Assembly (NCBI RefSeq): GCF_900102495.1
Contig: NZ_FMVQ01000004.1
Location: 1-64,000 of the forward strand
Reading direction: 5' to 3'
Origin: Nitrosospira sp. Nl5
GTDB lineage: Bacteria; Pseudomonadota; Gammaproteobacteria; Burkholderiales; Nitrosomonadaceae
Length of the DNA: 64,000 bases
Shown piece by piece: positions 48,237 through 56,931 of the stretch. Positions within the stretch are counted from its first letter, which is position 1, and every line of letters starts with the position of its first letter. Position numbers and translations under genes: made by a program. The notes beneath the pieces were generated by a model that saw only the letters and a program-made list of their open reading frames with translations, was not told where the DNA came from and searched no databases.

Positions 48237-50780
48237 TCATCGCTGCCATAGAATTTGCGGGGCTTCCAGGGGAACGGTTACGCCATCGTGGTTTGGTATC
48301 AGGCGCGCCGTATAGTCGGAGGTGGCACGGGCGGCAGGCACCCTTGCTTCATATGCATAACCGTTGCTTGCGGCCAGTTGATGCAGGCGCTTCATCTCCT
48401 GTCGCACCGGCGTATTTTCGATAATTCCCTGGGCATACAGCTCGACACGCACCGCATCCGGATCGAGGTCATCGAAATAGACCTGGACCGTGAATACATG
48501 CTGCCCGTTGTCAGTCTCGACCGTCATTTCGCCGAAGCGCAAGGCGAACCATTTCCGTTCCAGCTCCTGCTGCCAGTTTGAAATTTTCTTGCCAAGGGCG
48601 CAGTTGCCGGCAGTCCGCTCGTGATAGGCAACGGCGGACGGGAGGTAGTGTTGCAGCGTATATTCCCGCACCACGCGATTTGTCGAAAAGCGAGGTGTCA
48701 ACTGCGCCATGCTCTTTCGCATGCGCGTCACCCAGGCAACAGGAACGCCTTGCTTGTCGCGGTTATAGAACTCGGGAATCACCTCGTATTCAAGCAGGTT
48801 GTAGAGAGCTTCCGCTTCGACAGCGTCCCAGGCGGGATCATCGCCGTGTTCCTGCCCGTCCCCTAGCGCCCACCCCAGTTCCGGCATGTAGGCTTCCGCC
48901 CACCATCCATCCAGTACAGATAGATTGATGCCGCCATTGACGAGTACCTTCATTCCGCTCGTCCCGCTCGCCTCCCAGGGTCGCCGCGGCGTGTTGAGCC
49001 AGACATCCACTCCCCGGACCAGCTGTTCGGTCAATTGCATGTCGTAGTCGCTAAGAAAGATCACGGAGGCGCTCGCCCCGGCGCGGCGGATAAAATGCGT
49101 CCACTCCCGAATCAGGGCCTGACCGGCTTGATCCGCGGGATGCGCCTTGCCCGCCATGATGAGCTGCACCGGGCGCTTCGGATTATTCAATAACCGCAAC
49201 AGCCGTTCCGGATCATGCAACAGCAGGTCCGGTCTCTTGTAAGTTGCGAACCGCCGCGCAAAACCCAGCGTCAAGGCGTCGGGGTCAAGCAAGCGCTTTG
49301 CGGCTTCAGCGGTGTGCGGCAACGCTCCCGATACGGCGAGTTGCAGGGACAGCCGTTCCCGGACGAACTCAACCAGCGCCCTGCTCTCCGCCAGGCGGAA
49401 CCGCCAGAGATCCAGGTCGGAGACGCAGAGGATATTCTGCTCCAGCGTTTCCGTTGTCCCCAGCCATGGTCCTTTTCCGCAGGCCAGGGTCCAGAGCTTG
49501 TCGGCGGCCTCGGAATCCCAGGTGGGGATATGAACCCCATTGGTCACATGGCCGACCGGTACTTCTTCCGTGGGCCAGCGTGGAAAAAGGGGTGCAAAGA
49601 GATGCCTGCTCACGCGTCCATGCAAGCGGCTCACGCCATTGACCGCCCCGCTCCCGCGAATCGCCAGGTAGGCCATGTTGAAAGGCTCTGAGGGATCATC
49701 GGGATTCTTCCGGCCCAGGGCCAGTAAATCGCGGCGCGTTATCCCGAGTTGCCTTTCAGCGTAGTCACCGAGATATTGTTCAATAAGAGCTGGAACGAAA
49801 CGGTCGAAGCCGGCAGTCACCGCGGTATGCGTGGTGAACAGATTGCCCGCGCGTGTAACGGATAGCGCGGCATCGAAAGTCTGTCCGGTTTCCTCCATGA
49901 AACGGCGGGCACGTTCCAATATGGCAAATGCCGCGTGGCCTTCGTTCAAATGGCAGACTTCCGGCTTGATGCCGAGCGCATCCAGCAGCTGCCATCCGCA
50001 AATTCCAAGAAGCAGTTCCTGCTTGAGACGCAATTCCGGGCCGCCGCCATAAAGCTCGCTGGTGATGCCCCGGTGCGCCGGAAAATTTGCCGCATCATTG
50101 CTATCCAGCAGATACAGCTTCACCTTCCCTACCTGCACTTGCCAGGTGCGTACCCAGACGGAGTAACCTGGGAGCTTGATTTCCAACCGCAGCCATTCCC
50201 CATCCCTCCGGCGCAATGGCGTAATCGGCAACTGCCCGGGGTCGTTATACGGAAACAGGGCTTCCTGGCTTCCATCCTTGTTGATCACCTGCCGGAAATA
50301 CCCTTGCTGGTAGAGCAGCCCCACACCGACAACCGGTACGCCGAGATCACTCGCGGCCTTGAGCTGATCGCCGGCCACATTGCCAAGCCCGCCCGAATAA
50401 ATCGGCAGTGCCTCGCTTAACATGAACTCCATGCTGAAATAGGCGACGCACGTGAGCGAAGATTGCGGGCATTTTTGTTGGAACCAGGCTGGCACCTTTG
50501 CCGCGTCGCGCTGCGCTTGCACAAGGTCATCGACATTCTTGCGGAACGTGGGATCGGCAAAAACGTGCTGGAGCTTCTCCCGCGAAACGGTCTGTAAAAC
50601 GACCCAGGGATTATGCGTCAGCCCCCAAAGCGCCGCATCCAGTTGTCGCCATATATGATCCGCATCGTGCCGCCAGGACGACCGCATATCCAGCGCCAGC
50701 TCGGCCAGGGAATCGAATCCCTCTACGTCTCTTGCGGCCTGAGGCGCATAGAGCGGTTTGTCACCCGTTGCGGGAGTCAT
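48237..50780 (-). CDS. glgP: alpha-glucan (glycogen/maltodextrin) phosphorylase, 847 aa
   Basis: The enzyme releases glucose-1-phosphate from glycogen or maltodextrins. The N-terminal part contains the family signature: CVAYFSMEFMLSEALPIYSG GLGNVAGDQLKAASDLG (space added), then LNEGHAAF and GHVTNGVHIPTW; the PLP-binding segment EASGTSGMKVLVNGGINLSV lies near residue 615. It belongs to the group of alpha-glucan phosphorylases with a short N-terminus. The start is uncertain: I use ATG 50780 (AGG at a good distance), but ATG 50798 and GTG 50807 are also possible. No other glycogen gene lies next to it. Confidence 0.9.
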   Translation of the reverse strand: MTPATGDKPLYAPQAARDVEGFDSLAELALDMRSSWRHDADHIWRQLDAALWGLTHNPWVVLQTVSREKLQHVFADPTFRKNVDDLVQAQRDAAKVPAWFQQKCPQSSLTCVAYFSMEFMLSEALPIYSGGLGNVAGDQLKAASDLGVPVVGVGLLYQQGYFRQVINKDGSQEALFPYNDPGQLPITPLRRRDGEWLRLEIKLPGYSVWVRTWQVQVGKVKLYLLDSNDAANFPAHRGITSELYGGGPELRLKQELLLGICGWQLLDALGIKPEVCHLNEGHAAFAILERARRFMEETGQTFDAALSVTRAGNLFTTHTAVTAGFDRFVPALIEQYLGDYAERQLGITRRDLLALGRKNPDDPSEPFNMAYLAIRGSGAVNGVSRLHGRVSRHLFAPLFPRWPTEEVPVGHVTNGVHIPTWDSEAADKLWTLACGKGPWLGTTETLEQNILCVSDLDLWRFRLAESRALVEFVRERLSLQLAVSGALPHTAEAAKRLLDPDALTLGFARRFATYKRPDLLLHDPERLLRLLNNPKRPVQLIMAGKAHPADQAGQALIREWTHFIRRAGASASVIFLSDYDMQLTEQLVRGVDVWLNTPRRPWEASGTSGMKVLVNGGINLSVLDGWWAEAYMPELGWALGDGQEHGDDPAWDAVEAEALYNLLEYEVIPEFYNRDKQGVPVAWVTRMRKSMAQLTPRFSTNRVVREYTLQHYLPSAVAYHERTAGNCALGKKISNWQQELERKWFALRFGEMTVETDNGQHVFTVQVYFDDLDPDAVRVELYAQGIIENTPVRQEMKRLHQLAASNGYAYEARVPAARATSDYTARLIPNHDGVTVPLEAPQILWQR

Positions 50781-51020
50781 TGAACCTGCATCCGGCATGT
50801 AGCGCACTCACCAGCAAGGCAGACGTCAAGCGCCGAAAGAAGTCATAGCGAGTCATGGCTCAACTTGCCAAAGAGCGGGCCCATGAGTTGAAGAACTGAA
50901 CGCGCATGAAGTGACGATTCAAGAAGTCGTGCTTAATTCTCATTACGCAACACTGCCGGCAGAAATTTCAGGCAGATTTGAGGCCCGACCAGCAAGGACA
51001 CTGGTAAGGCGAAGATATAT

Positions 51021-51051
51021 AAAAACAGCGCGGGCACGTTCCAGCCCGCGC
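51021..51051 (-). terminator. intrinsic terminator of the small exported protein gene
   Basis: On the - strand AGCGCGGG, a 10-base loop and CCCGCGCT are followed by GTTTTTATA. It lies directly behind the stop of the gene at 51060-51359. Confidence 0.75.
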
Positions 51052-51059
51052 TTCGCTTA

Positions 51060-51359
51060 TCAGGGGTTCGGATCCTTGCGATGTTTGCTCGGGTCCAATT
51101 TGTGCTCTTTGTCCCGCTTTATGTCTTTCTCTACACTGCGGTCAATTTCTTCCTTTGCCTGGCCCTTCACCCCCTCTGACTGATCGTAGTCCTTCTTCGG
51201 CTTTTGCGAAGACTGGCCTGATGTAGAGCCGGAAGAACTTGCGGAATCCTTGTCTCCTGAGCCGTAACTTTGCGCATGCCCGGCGCCAGCTAGGGCCAAG
51301 GCGCTCAAAAGCGTCAGGGCTTGAACTGTCCGGCCTTTCAAAATTGTCTGGAAATTCAT
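51060..51359 (-). CDS. small exported hydrophilic protein, 99 aa
   Basis: ATG 51359 follows GGAGAG by 5 bases. The product has a signal peptide (VQALTLLSALALAGAGHAQS) and a charged, Ser/Lys/Asp-rich mature part (SDQ, KEEIDRSVEKDIKRDKEHK). No family is recognised. Such hydrophilic periplasmic proteins often relate to osmotic stress or desiccation; that is only a guess. It is next to a PepSY pseudogene on the same strand. Confidence 0.6.
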   Translation of the reverse strand: MNFQTILKGRTVQALTLLSALALAGAGHAQSYGSGDKDSASSSGSTSGQSSQKPKKDYDQSEGVKGQAKEEIDRSVEKDIKRDKEHKLDPSKHRKDPNP

Positions 51360-51424
51360 GATAGCTCTCCTGTAATAAAAAATGTATGTGAAAACACCCG
51401 ACAGGGTTGGCAACCGGATGCAAT

Positions 51425-51714
51425 CTAATCGTCTTTCACCTTGATGAGCTTGCCGTCTTCGGCGACTTTAATTTCAATCTTCTTGCCATCGGGCTTCCTT
51501 ACTTCGGCTTCGTAGACGGTAATTGGCTTGCCAGCCACTATTTCCTTGCATCTTTCTCGACTTCCTCGATTTTCCCGCCGCCGGCGTGACTGGTTATTGT
51601 TTTCTGGCCCTGCGCCGGCACATCAGACCATTGAACTTTTTCATCGGCAAAAGCCGAAGCGGCGTATGCCAGCGTATTCGGCAGGGCAAGTAACAGAAAT
51701 GCCTTATTCATCAT
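51425..51714 (-). pseudogene. PepSY-like periplasmic protein gene broken by a 1-base deletion
   Basis: From ATG 51714 or 51711 the frame gives MNKAFLLLALPNTLAYAASA, a signal peptide, then QGQKTITSHAGGGKIEEVEK and DARK followed by a stop. In the next frame it continues, without a break, as KEIVAGKPITVYEAEVRKPD and GKKIEIKVAEDGKLIKVKDD, a typical PepSY domain. A missing base in GAT-GC-AAG explains the shift. The domain is otherwise intact, so this is a recent loss or a sequencing error. Confidence 0.75.
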
Positions 51715-51920
51715 ATTTTCCTGTATCTATCGGTATCAATATGAGAGGGTGGAGATATCCGCCTACGAATTGCATGGCGAGCCGAGGTTTAATAGCCACC
51801 GGTTTCGGCGGCGCCTCCTAAGCCAGTCAATAATGACCGGTAACACGGGCTGCTTCTCCACGCATTAAATAGAAGAGCGAAAAAAGGTGAAGGAATCCCC
51901 ACCTTTTTCCGCAAATGGCA

Positions 51921-52115
51921 TTAACCGTTTTTATGGCTCTGGCTGCCGGCCTTGGCGTGCTGCCCCGAGCTCCCCCCACGGCTGGAGGAAGACTTGGAAC
52001 TGCTCGCGTGGGAAGCCTTCCCGCCCTTGCTGGCAATTTCCCGCTGTTTCTTTTCGTCCATGGAAGCAAAACCGCGTTTGCTCTGGCCGTCGCCACCGCT
52101 TTTTGATGTAGGCAT
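51921..52115 (-). CDS. KGG-domain stress protein (con-10-like), 64 aa
   Basis: ATG 52115 has AAGGAG 7 bases upstream; the longer frame has none. The product contains RGFASMDEKKQREIASKGGK ASH (space added), the KGG motif of the general stress protein family (Con-10, YciG type). The C-terminal part is Ser/Gly/His rich. These are small hydrophilic, disordered proteins made under desiccation, heat or entry into stationary phase. Confidence 0.8.
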   Translation of the reverse strand: MPTSKSGGDGQSKRGFASMDEKKQREIASKGGKASHASSSKSSSSRGGSSGQHAKAGSQSHKNG

Positions 52116-52329
52116 GTTTATCTCCTTGTTGGCTGATTGCTGACTATGAAATTTTCCGCCGGCATCCTTTTTACCCAACACGCATTGATGTCTTCGGAAG
52201 CGCTATCTTCACTATGAAAAGCTAAAGATATGTATTCATGTTATGCGGCAGAATTGCCTTTTTATGTACGGAGACGCACATAAACTCAAAAAAATCAAGG
52301 TGGATTCCTCAGAATGGAAACAAGTCACA

Positions 52330-53226
52330 TCAAGATTCATCAAGCGCGTGGCCGTAAATCAAGCCAGTTTTTCCGGGCTCGTATAACGTGCCTTCGGGAT
52401 GACTTGGCGCGGAGTTTTCCTGTTGACTTTCCATCCGTCGGGCAGACATTTTGTCGCCAAGGCTCGGCATCAGCTTCGCTATCGTGGTGTTGACAACCGA
52501 CATCGCACCAACCTTTATATCGCGGCCGCCGTCGGTTGCCGCTTTCAGAATCGCTTCGGCAACTTCCTCGGGGTCGATCAGGGGCGGCGGTAATTTTGGT
52601 TCCCTGTCCATATAGTTCTTGGCATGCTGCGGATACGGCGTATCGACGGCGGTCGGCTGAATCAGCGTAATCGATACCGGTGCCTTGTCCACGTCTTCGA
52701 CTTCCACGCGAAGCGCATCGGTAAATCCTTTGACCGCGTGCTTGGATGCCGAATACATGCCCTGCAGCGGCACCACGGCTTCGGATACTTCGCTGCCCAC
52801 ATTAATGAGAGCACCGCCATTCGCTTTCAGCTGTGGCAGGGCGGCAAGCGAGCCATTTACCACGCCCCAGAAATTTGTGTCGAAAAGGCGCCGGCTGTCG
52901 GCTTCGCTGACTTCGTCCAGGCGGCCAAAGATCGATACGCCGGCGTTATTGATCCAGGTGTCGATACGGCCGAAGCGAGCGATGGCTTCCTGGGCAACGA
53001 ACAGCATTCTCTCTCGATCGCCGACATCCGCGACAACATGCATGGCTTCACCGCCGGCATCGACTAATTGCGCCGCCAGATCCTGAAGGGTCGCTTCGCT
53101 GCGTGCGACCAGCACTAGCCGCGCGCCGCGCGCCGCGGCCAGTTTTGCAGTGCAAAGGCCGATGCCGCTTGAGGCACCGGTCAGAACGATCACCTGTTCA
53201 TTCAGAGGTTTAAGTGAAGCGGACAT
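52330..53226 (-). CDS. short-chain dehydrogenase/reductase, 298 aa
   Basis: The protein has the SDR signature: VLTGASSGIG (residue 14 onward) binds NAD(P), DTWINNAGVS is the NNAG motif, and MYSASKHAVKGFTDALRVEV contains the catalytic Y-x-x-x-K. The C-terminal 60 residues extend beyond the standard length with GDKMSARRMESQQENSAPSH. It is similar to the group that is found with general stress genes. The substrate is unknown. Confidence 0.85.
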   Translation of the reverse strand: MSASLKPLNEQVIVLTGASSGIGLCTAKLAAARGARLVLVARSEATLQDLAAQLVDAGGEAMHVVADVGDRERMLFVAQEAIARFGRIDTWINNAGVSIFGRLDEVSEADSRRLFDTNFWGVVNGSLAALPQLKANGGALINVGSEVSEAVVPLQGMYSASKHAVKGFTDALRVEVEDVDKAPVSITLIQPTAVDTPYPQHAKNYMDREPKLPPPLIDPEEVAEAILKAATDGGRDIKVGAMSVVNTTIAKLMPSLGDKMSARRMESQQENSAPSHPEGTLYEPGKTGLIYGHALDES

Positions 53227-53655
53227 GGTTTTCTCCCTGCTAAATTACCATAAACAACGATGAAAATGACCGGCTACAAGTCCAAGGCAAGCTCTCGGAG
53301 ATACGTCGCTGCTGAACGGAACCGACGTGCTTGAGCAGATTCCATAAACTCTCTGGAAGAGCGAAGTAAAACGCCATTCATCATCCATTTACCACCCATG
53401 GAAAAACTGCGCCGGTTGCAAAAGTGGTTGCGCCGGCTGCGGTACCGCGGTCCGCACAAGCATCAAACCGGGAATGACCCAAGACTGGATACTATGGGCA
53501 ATATCTTGCGCTAGCTGTGCAGTAGCGCACTTAACGATATGCGGGGTGCCGGCCGGCTTGGCGCAGACATCCGGGGACAACGCATCAAAAAGTATGCGCA
53601 AAAAAAGGCGAGAAAAGACACGTGGGCGCGGCAGACAGGAAAAACGGGATTGACT
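53227..53655. other. non-coding region between SDR and hybrid kinase
   Basis: About 430 bases with no convincing frame, promoter or terminator. A GC-rich segment near 53420-53560 has short open frames on both strands without ribosome binding sites. Confidence 0.4.
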
Positions 53656-56457
53656 CTACATCGCAGCGATCAAATCCTCAAGGACCTTGAAATCCACCGG
53701 TTTCGTCAGGTGATGATCGAAACCGCTGGCACGGGAAAGCCGGCGGTCTTCCTCCTGGCCCCACCCGGTCAGCGCCACCAGCTTGATATCCTTGAATTGC
53801 GGCTGCTCGCGGATACGGCGTGCGACCTCGTATCCGTCCATGCCCGGCATGCCGATGTCCATCAGGATCACGTTTGGCTGATAGTCCGGAATTGCCGCAA
53901 GCGCCGCCGGCCCGCTGTTCGCGACCTGAACGTTAATGCCGATTGATGCAAGCAGCATGCCAAGGATTTCCGCGGCGTCATGATTATCATCGACCACCAG
54001 GACGCGCAACCCGGGGGGCGCCGGAACCGCTTTCTCCGGTCCGGCGCTTTTCGCGCGTGCGGATACTTCCGACAACGGCAGGCGCACGACGAATTCACTG
54101 CCCCGATCCTTTCCTTCACTTGTGGCTTCCACCGTGCCGCCATGCATTTGCAGCAGACGGGAAACCAGGTTAAGCCCGATGCCGAGACCCTCATGCGCCC
54201 CCACGCCGTTACGGCGCTCCTGCGCAAACATGTCGAACAAACGCGGCAACATGTCCGGCAGGATACCGATACCGTTATCCCGTACGGATACAACGGCATT
54301 ATCGCCTTCCTGGCGCGCGGTCAACCAGATCTGCCCGCCATTCCTGGTATACCGCGCCGCATTATTGAGCAGATTGGTAAATATCTGCTCCAGGCGAACG
54401 GCGTCGGCATGGACAATCAAAGGCCCTTCAGGAATGAATACGCTCAATGTATGTCCTTTTTCGTTGATCAGCGACATGCTCGCTTCAACGGCGTTGCGCA
54501 GCACGCCAGCCAGTTCGGTAGGCGCCTGCCGCAGTTCGATCTTTCCGCTGGTAATGCGCGATATCTCCAGCAGGTCATCCACCAGGCGAACCATGTAATT
54601 GACCTGCCGGTTGATGACCGGCAGCAGGCGGGGAATAGCTGCGGCGCCATCGGGGCGCGCGATAAGCGCCAGTGCGTTGGAAATCGGCGCAAGCGGATTA
54701 CGCAGCTCATGCGCCAGCGTAGCCAGAAATTCGTCCTTGCGGCGATCGGTCTCCTTCAACGCTGTTTCCGCACTGACCGCATCGGTGACATCTATCGACA
54801 GGCCGGCATGTCCCGCATACTCGTCGGCCGCGGTAAACCATGGCAGCGCATACGATTCAAACCAGCGCCATTCGCCTTTGCTGGTTTTCGCCCTGACGCG
54901 CTGCTGAAAACGGGAACGGTCGCGCAATACCTGCTCGAACGCGGCGAGGTAACCGGTTGCATCGTCCGGATGAATAATTGAACGCCAGCCAACACGCATC
55001 AGCTTTTCCGCCGTCACTCCCATCATCTCCACGAATCGCGGGTTGACATACACCGGGTTCCCGCGCGCATCCACTTGCCAGATCAGGGCGGGCGATGCTT
55101 CCGCCACGGCGCGAAACCTTGCCTCGCTCTCCCGCAAGCTCTGCTCGGCGCGCTTGCGCTCGGTTATGTCAATCACATATTCAACACCTTCACGCTCGCT
55201 GAGTTGTTTTGCGGAGAGCAAAGCCCACCAGCGTGACCCGTCCTTGCGAAAAAACTCCTTCTCGTAGGGTGTGGTCCGTCCCGTGGCCTTGAATTCCTCG
55301 ATACCTCGCAACGAAACTGAAGTCCATTCCGCCGGAGTCATTTCATCGCAGCGCAATCGCCCCGCCTTCTCATCCTCGCGGCTGAAGCCGCTCATCGCCA
55401 GGAATGCATCATTGGCTTCCGTAATATTGCCTTCCGAATTCAAGAAAATGATGCCGACCGTATCGATCTGAAGTGCGCGGCGAAAACGGATCTCGCTCTC
55501 GCGCAGCGCCAGCTCGGCTTTTTCACGCTTTTCCACATGTGCAGTAACATCGATGCCATATACCAGGATACGCTGGCAAGCGCCATTCTCATCGACCAGG
55601 GGCAGGTAACTGACATCGATAAATCGCTCCTCAGGAGAGTCGCCAGGTGTGCGAACGACTTTTACCGGCTGCTCGAATCCAATGAACGGCTTGCCGGACG
55701 CCATTACCTGGATCAGGCTGTGCTGGAAGCCGTCCTGCGCTGCTTCAGGGAGCGCTTCGAAGGCCGGGCGGCCGATCAGCTCGCGATGGCCCACCAGCTG
55801 ATAGAACGCCTCATTGGCGAACTCAAAGACGAATTCCGGTCCGCTGAGCACATACAGGAATGACGGCGTGTTGCGGAATACCTCCTCGAACAGTTGAATC
55901 CGTTTTGCCTGCAGCGCCTCCTGGAGACGGATGCGTTCCGCTTCGAGCGCGCGCGTGCGGACCAATTCGGTCGTCTCGGTTACCGTCAGGAGCACCCCTC
56001 CGGGCAGGCCGGCGTCGCCATCGCCATGATTGAAAATGTCGCCGGGAACGGGACTGAACGTGAGTTTGAAGAATCCCTCTTCGGGGGTCCCGTTGCGGTT
56101 TACGGTTAACGGTTGATCGTCGAAGGTGAACGACTCGCGCCGCTGCATGACGCCCTGGCAGACCGGCTCGGTAAAACTCCATGCCTCCGGCCAGCATTCC
56201 CGCGACGCCCGGCCCAGGCACATGGGATGCTTGGCATTCATCATGTCACGACTACGGTCATTATAGATCTGTATGAGCTCCGGACCCCAAAGCAACGTGG
56301 CAGGCGTTGGCAGCAACAGCACAATGTTAACTGCGATCTTGAGGCTGGCGGGCCACGCATGGACCGGACCCAAGCCGGACTCCGTCCAGTCGTGGACATA
56401 AATGAGCTCGCCCATTTCGCTGCCGCGCAGCCAGGCCGGAATTTCAGACTGATTCAT
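53656..56457 (-). CDS. multi-PAS hybrid sensor histidine kinase with receiver, 933 aa
   Basis: ATG 56457 has GGAGAAGAG upstream, unlike the longer frame. The protein has four PAS-type domains (about residues 10-160, 180-320, 325-450 and 455-585; the fourth contains RVGWRSIIHPDDATGYLAAF), a HisKA box (FLATLAHELRNPLAPISNAL), a HATPase domain (NNAARYTRNGGQIWLTARQE, VRDNGIGILPDMLPRLFDMF) and a receiver (VLVVDDNHDAAEILGMLLAS, VILMDIGMPGMDGYEVARRI). The first PAS reads TESGLGPVHAWPASLKIAVN, the layout of the PAS domains of some light or redox kinases. No transmembrane segment. Output and partner unknown. Confidence 0.9.
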   Translation of the reverse strand: MNQSEIPAWLRGSEMGELIYVHDWTESGLGPVHAWPASLKIAVNIVLLLPTPATLLWGPELIQIYNDRSRDMMNAKHPMCLGRASRECWPEAWSFTEPVCQGVMQRRESFTFDDQPLTVNRNGTPEEGFFKLTFSPVPGDIFNHGDGDAGLPGGVLLTVTETTELVRTRALEAERIRLQEALQAKRIQLFEEVFRNTPSFLYVLSGPEFVFEFANEAFYQLVGHRELIGRPAFEALPEAAQDGFQHSLIQVMASGKPFIGFEQPVKVVRTPGDSPEERFIDVSYLPLVDENGACQRILVYGIDVTAHVEKREKAELALRESEIRFRRALQIDTVGIIFLNSEGNITEANDAFLAMSGFSREDEKAGRLRCDEMTPAEWTSVSLRGIEEFKATGRTTPYEKEFFRKDGSRWWALLSAKQLSEREGVEYVIDITERKRAEQSLRESEARFRAVAEASPALIWQVDARGNPVYVNPRFVEMMGVTAEKLMRVGWRSIIHPDDATGYLAAFEQVLRDRSRFQQRVRAKTSKGEWRWFESYALPWFTAADEYAGHAGLSIDVTDAVSAETALKETDRRKDEFLATLAHELRNPLAPISNALALIARPDGAAAIPRLLPVINRQVNYMVRLVDDLLEISRITSGKIELRQAPTELAGVLRNAVEASMSLINEKGHTLSVFIPEGPLIVHADAVRLEQIFTNLLNNAARYTRNGGQIWLTARQEGDNAVVSVRDNGIGILPDMLPRLFDMFAQERRNGVGAHEGLGIGLNLVSRLLQMHGGTVEATSEGKDRGSEFVVRLPLSEVSARAKSAGPEKAVPAPPGLRVLVVDDNHDAAEILGMLLASIGINVQVANSGPAALAAIPDYQPNVILMDIGMPGMDGYEVARRIREQPQFKDIKLVALTGWGQEEDRRLSRASGFDHHLTKPVDFKVLEDLIAAM

Positions 56458-56931
56458 GGATAATCTCTTCTCCGTTTTCTGGTTGGCGTTCCTGGTCCTG
56501 ATGTCTGGAGGGTTCACCGGTTGCGATAGTAAATCCGAGCGGCGATAAAAAGAAAAATGTTCGCTCAGACATTCGCCCTTTCCCATTCCAGATTAGCACA
56601 AATCTTGCAAGGCGGCCTTCATGCCGGTCTGAGCAACCACCGCCAACACCCTTGCTTTATATGCTTCCGGCTGTTCCGGCCAGGCATTACTTTCTCCATG
56701 TATCCATGAACCAGGCGTTCGCGGCGGACCAGCGCATAATCCGGTGGTAATCATCCGCGTTCAGTCGTATATTACCCCTTACGAAGCACGGGCTTGGCGA
56801 GCACGCGGTCCGCGGTTTACGTCCGGCGCGGATATTTTATTGACCTGAATCTGAATGGGGTTATACTCAAACGCGCTGATGGGGATAGGCGTTTGTCACC
56901 ACGTCGCGACAAATCAATGAAAGGGAAAGCA
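56458..56931. other. intergenic region between two divergent hybrid kinase genes
   Basis: The two kinases are divergent with about 470 bases between them. A frame is open from 56794 in phase with the right kinase, but its first 46 codons have no ribosome binding site. Promoters of both genes should lie here; I could not pick them with confidence. Confidence 0.45.
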
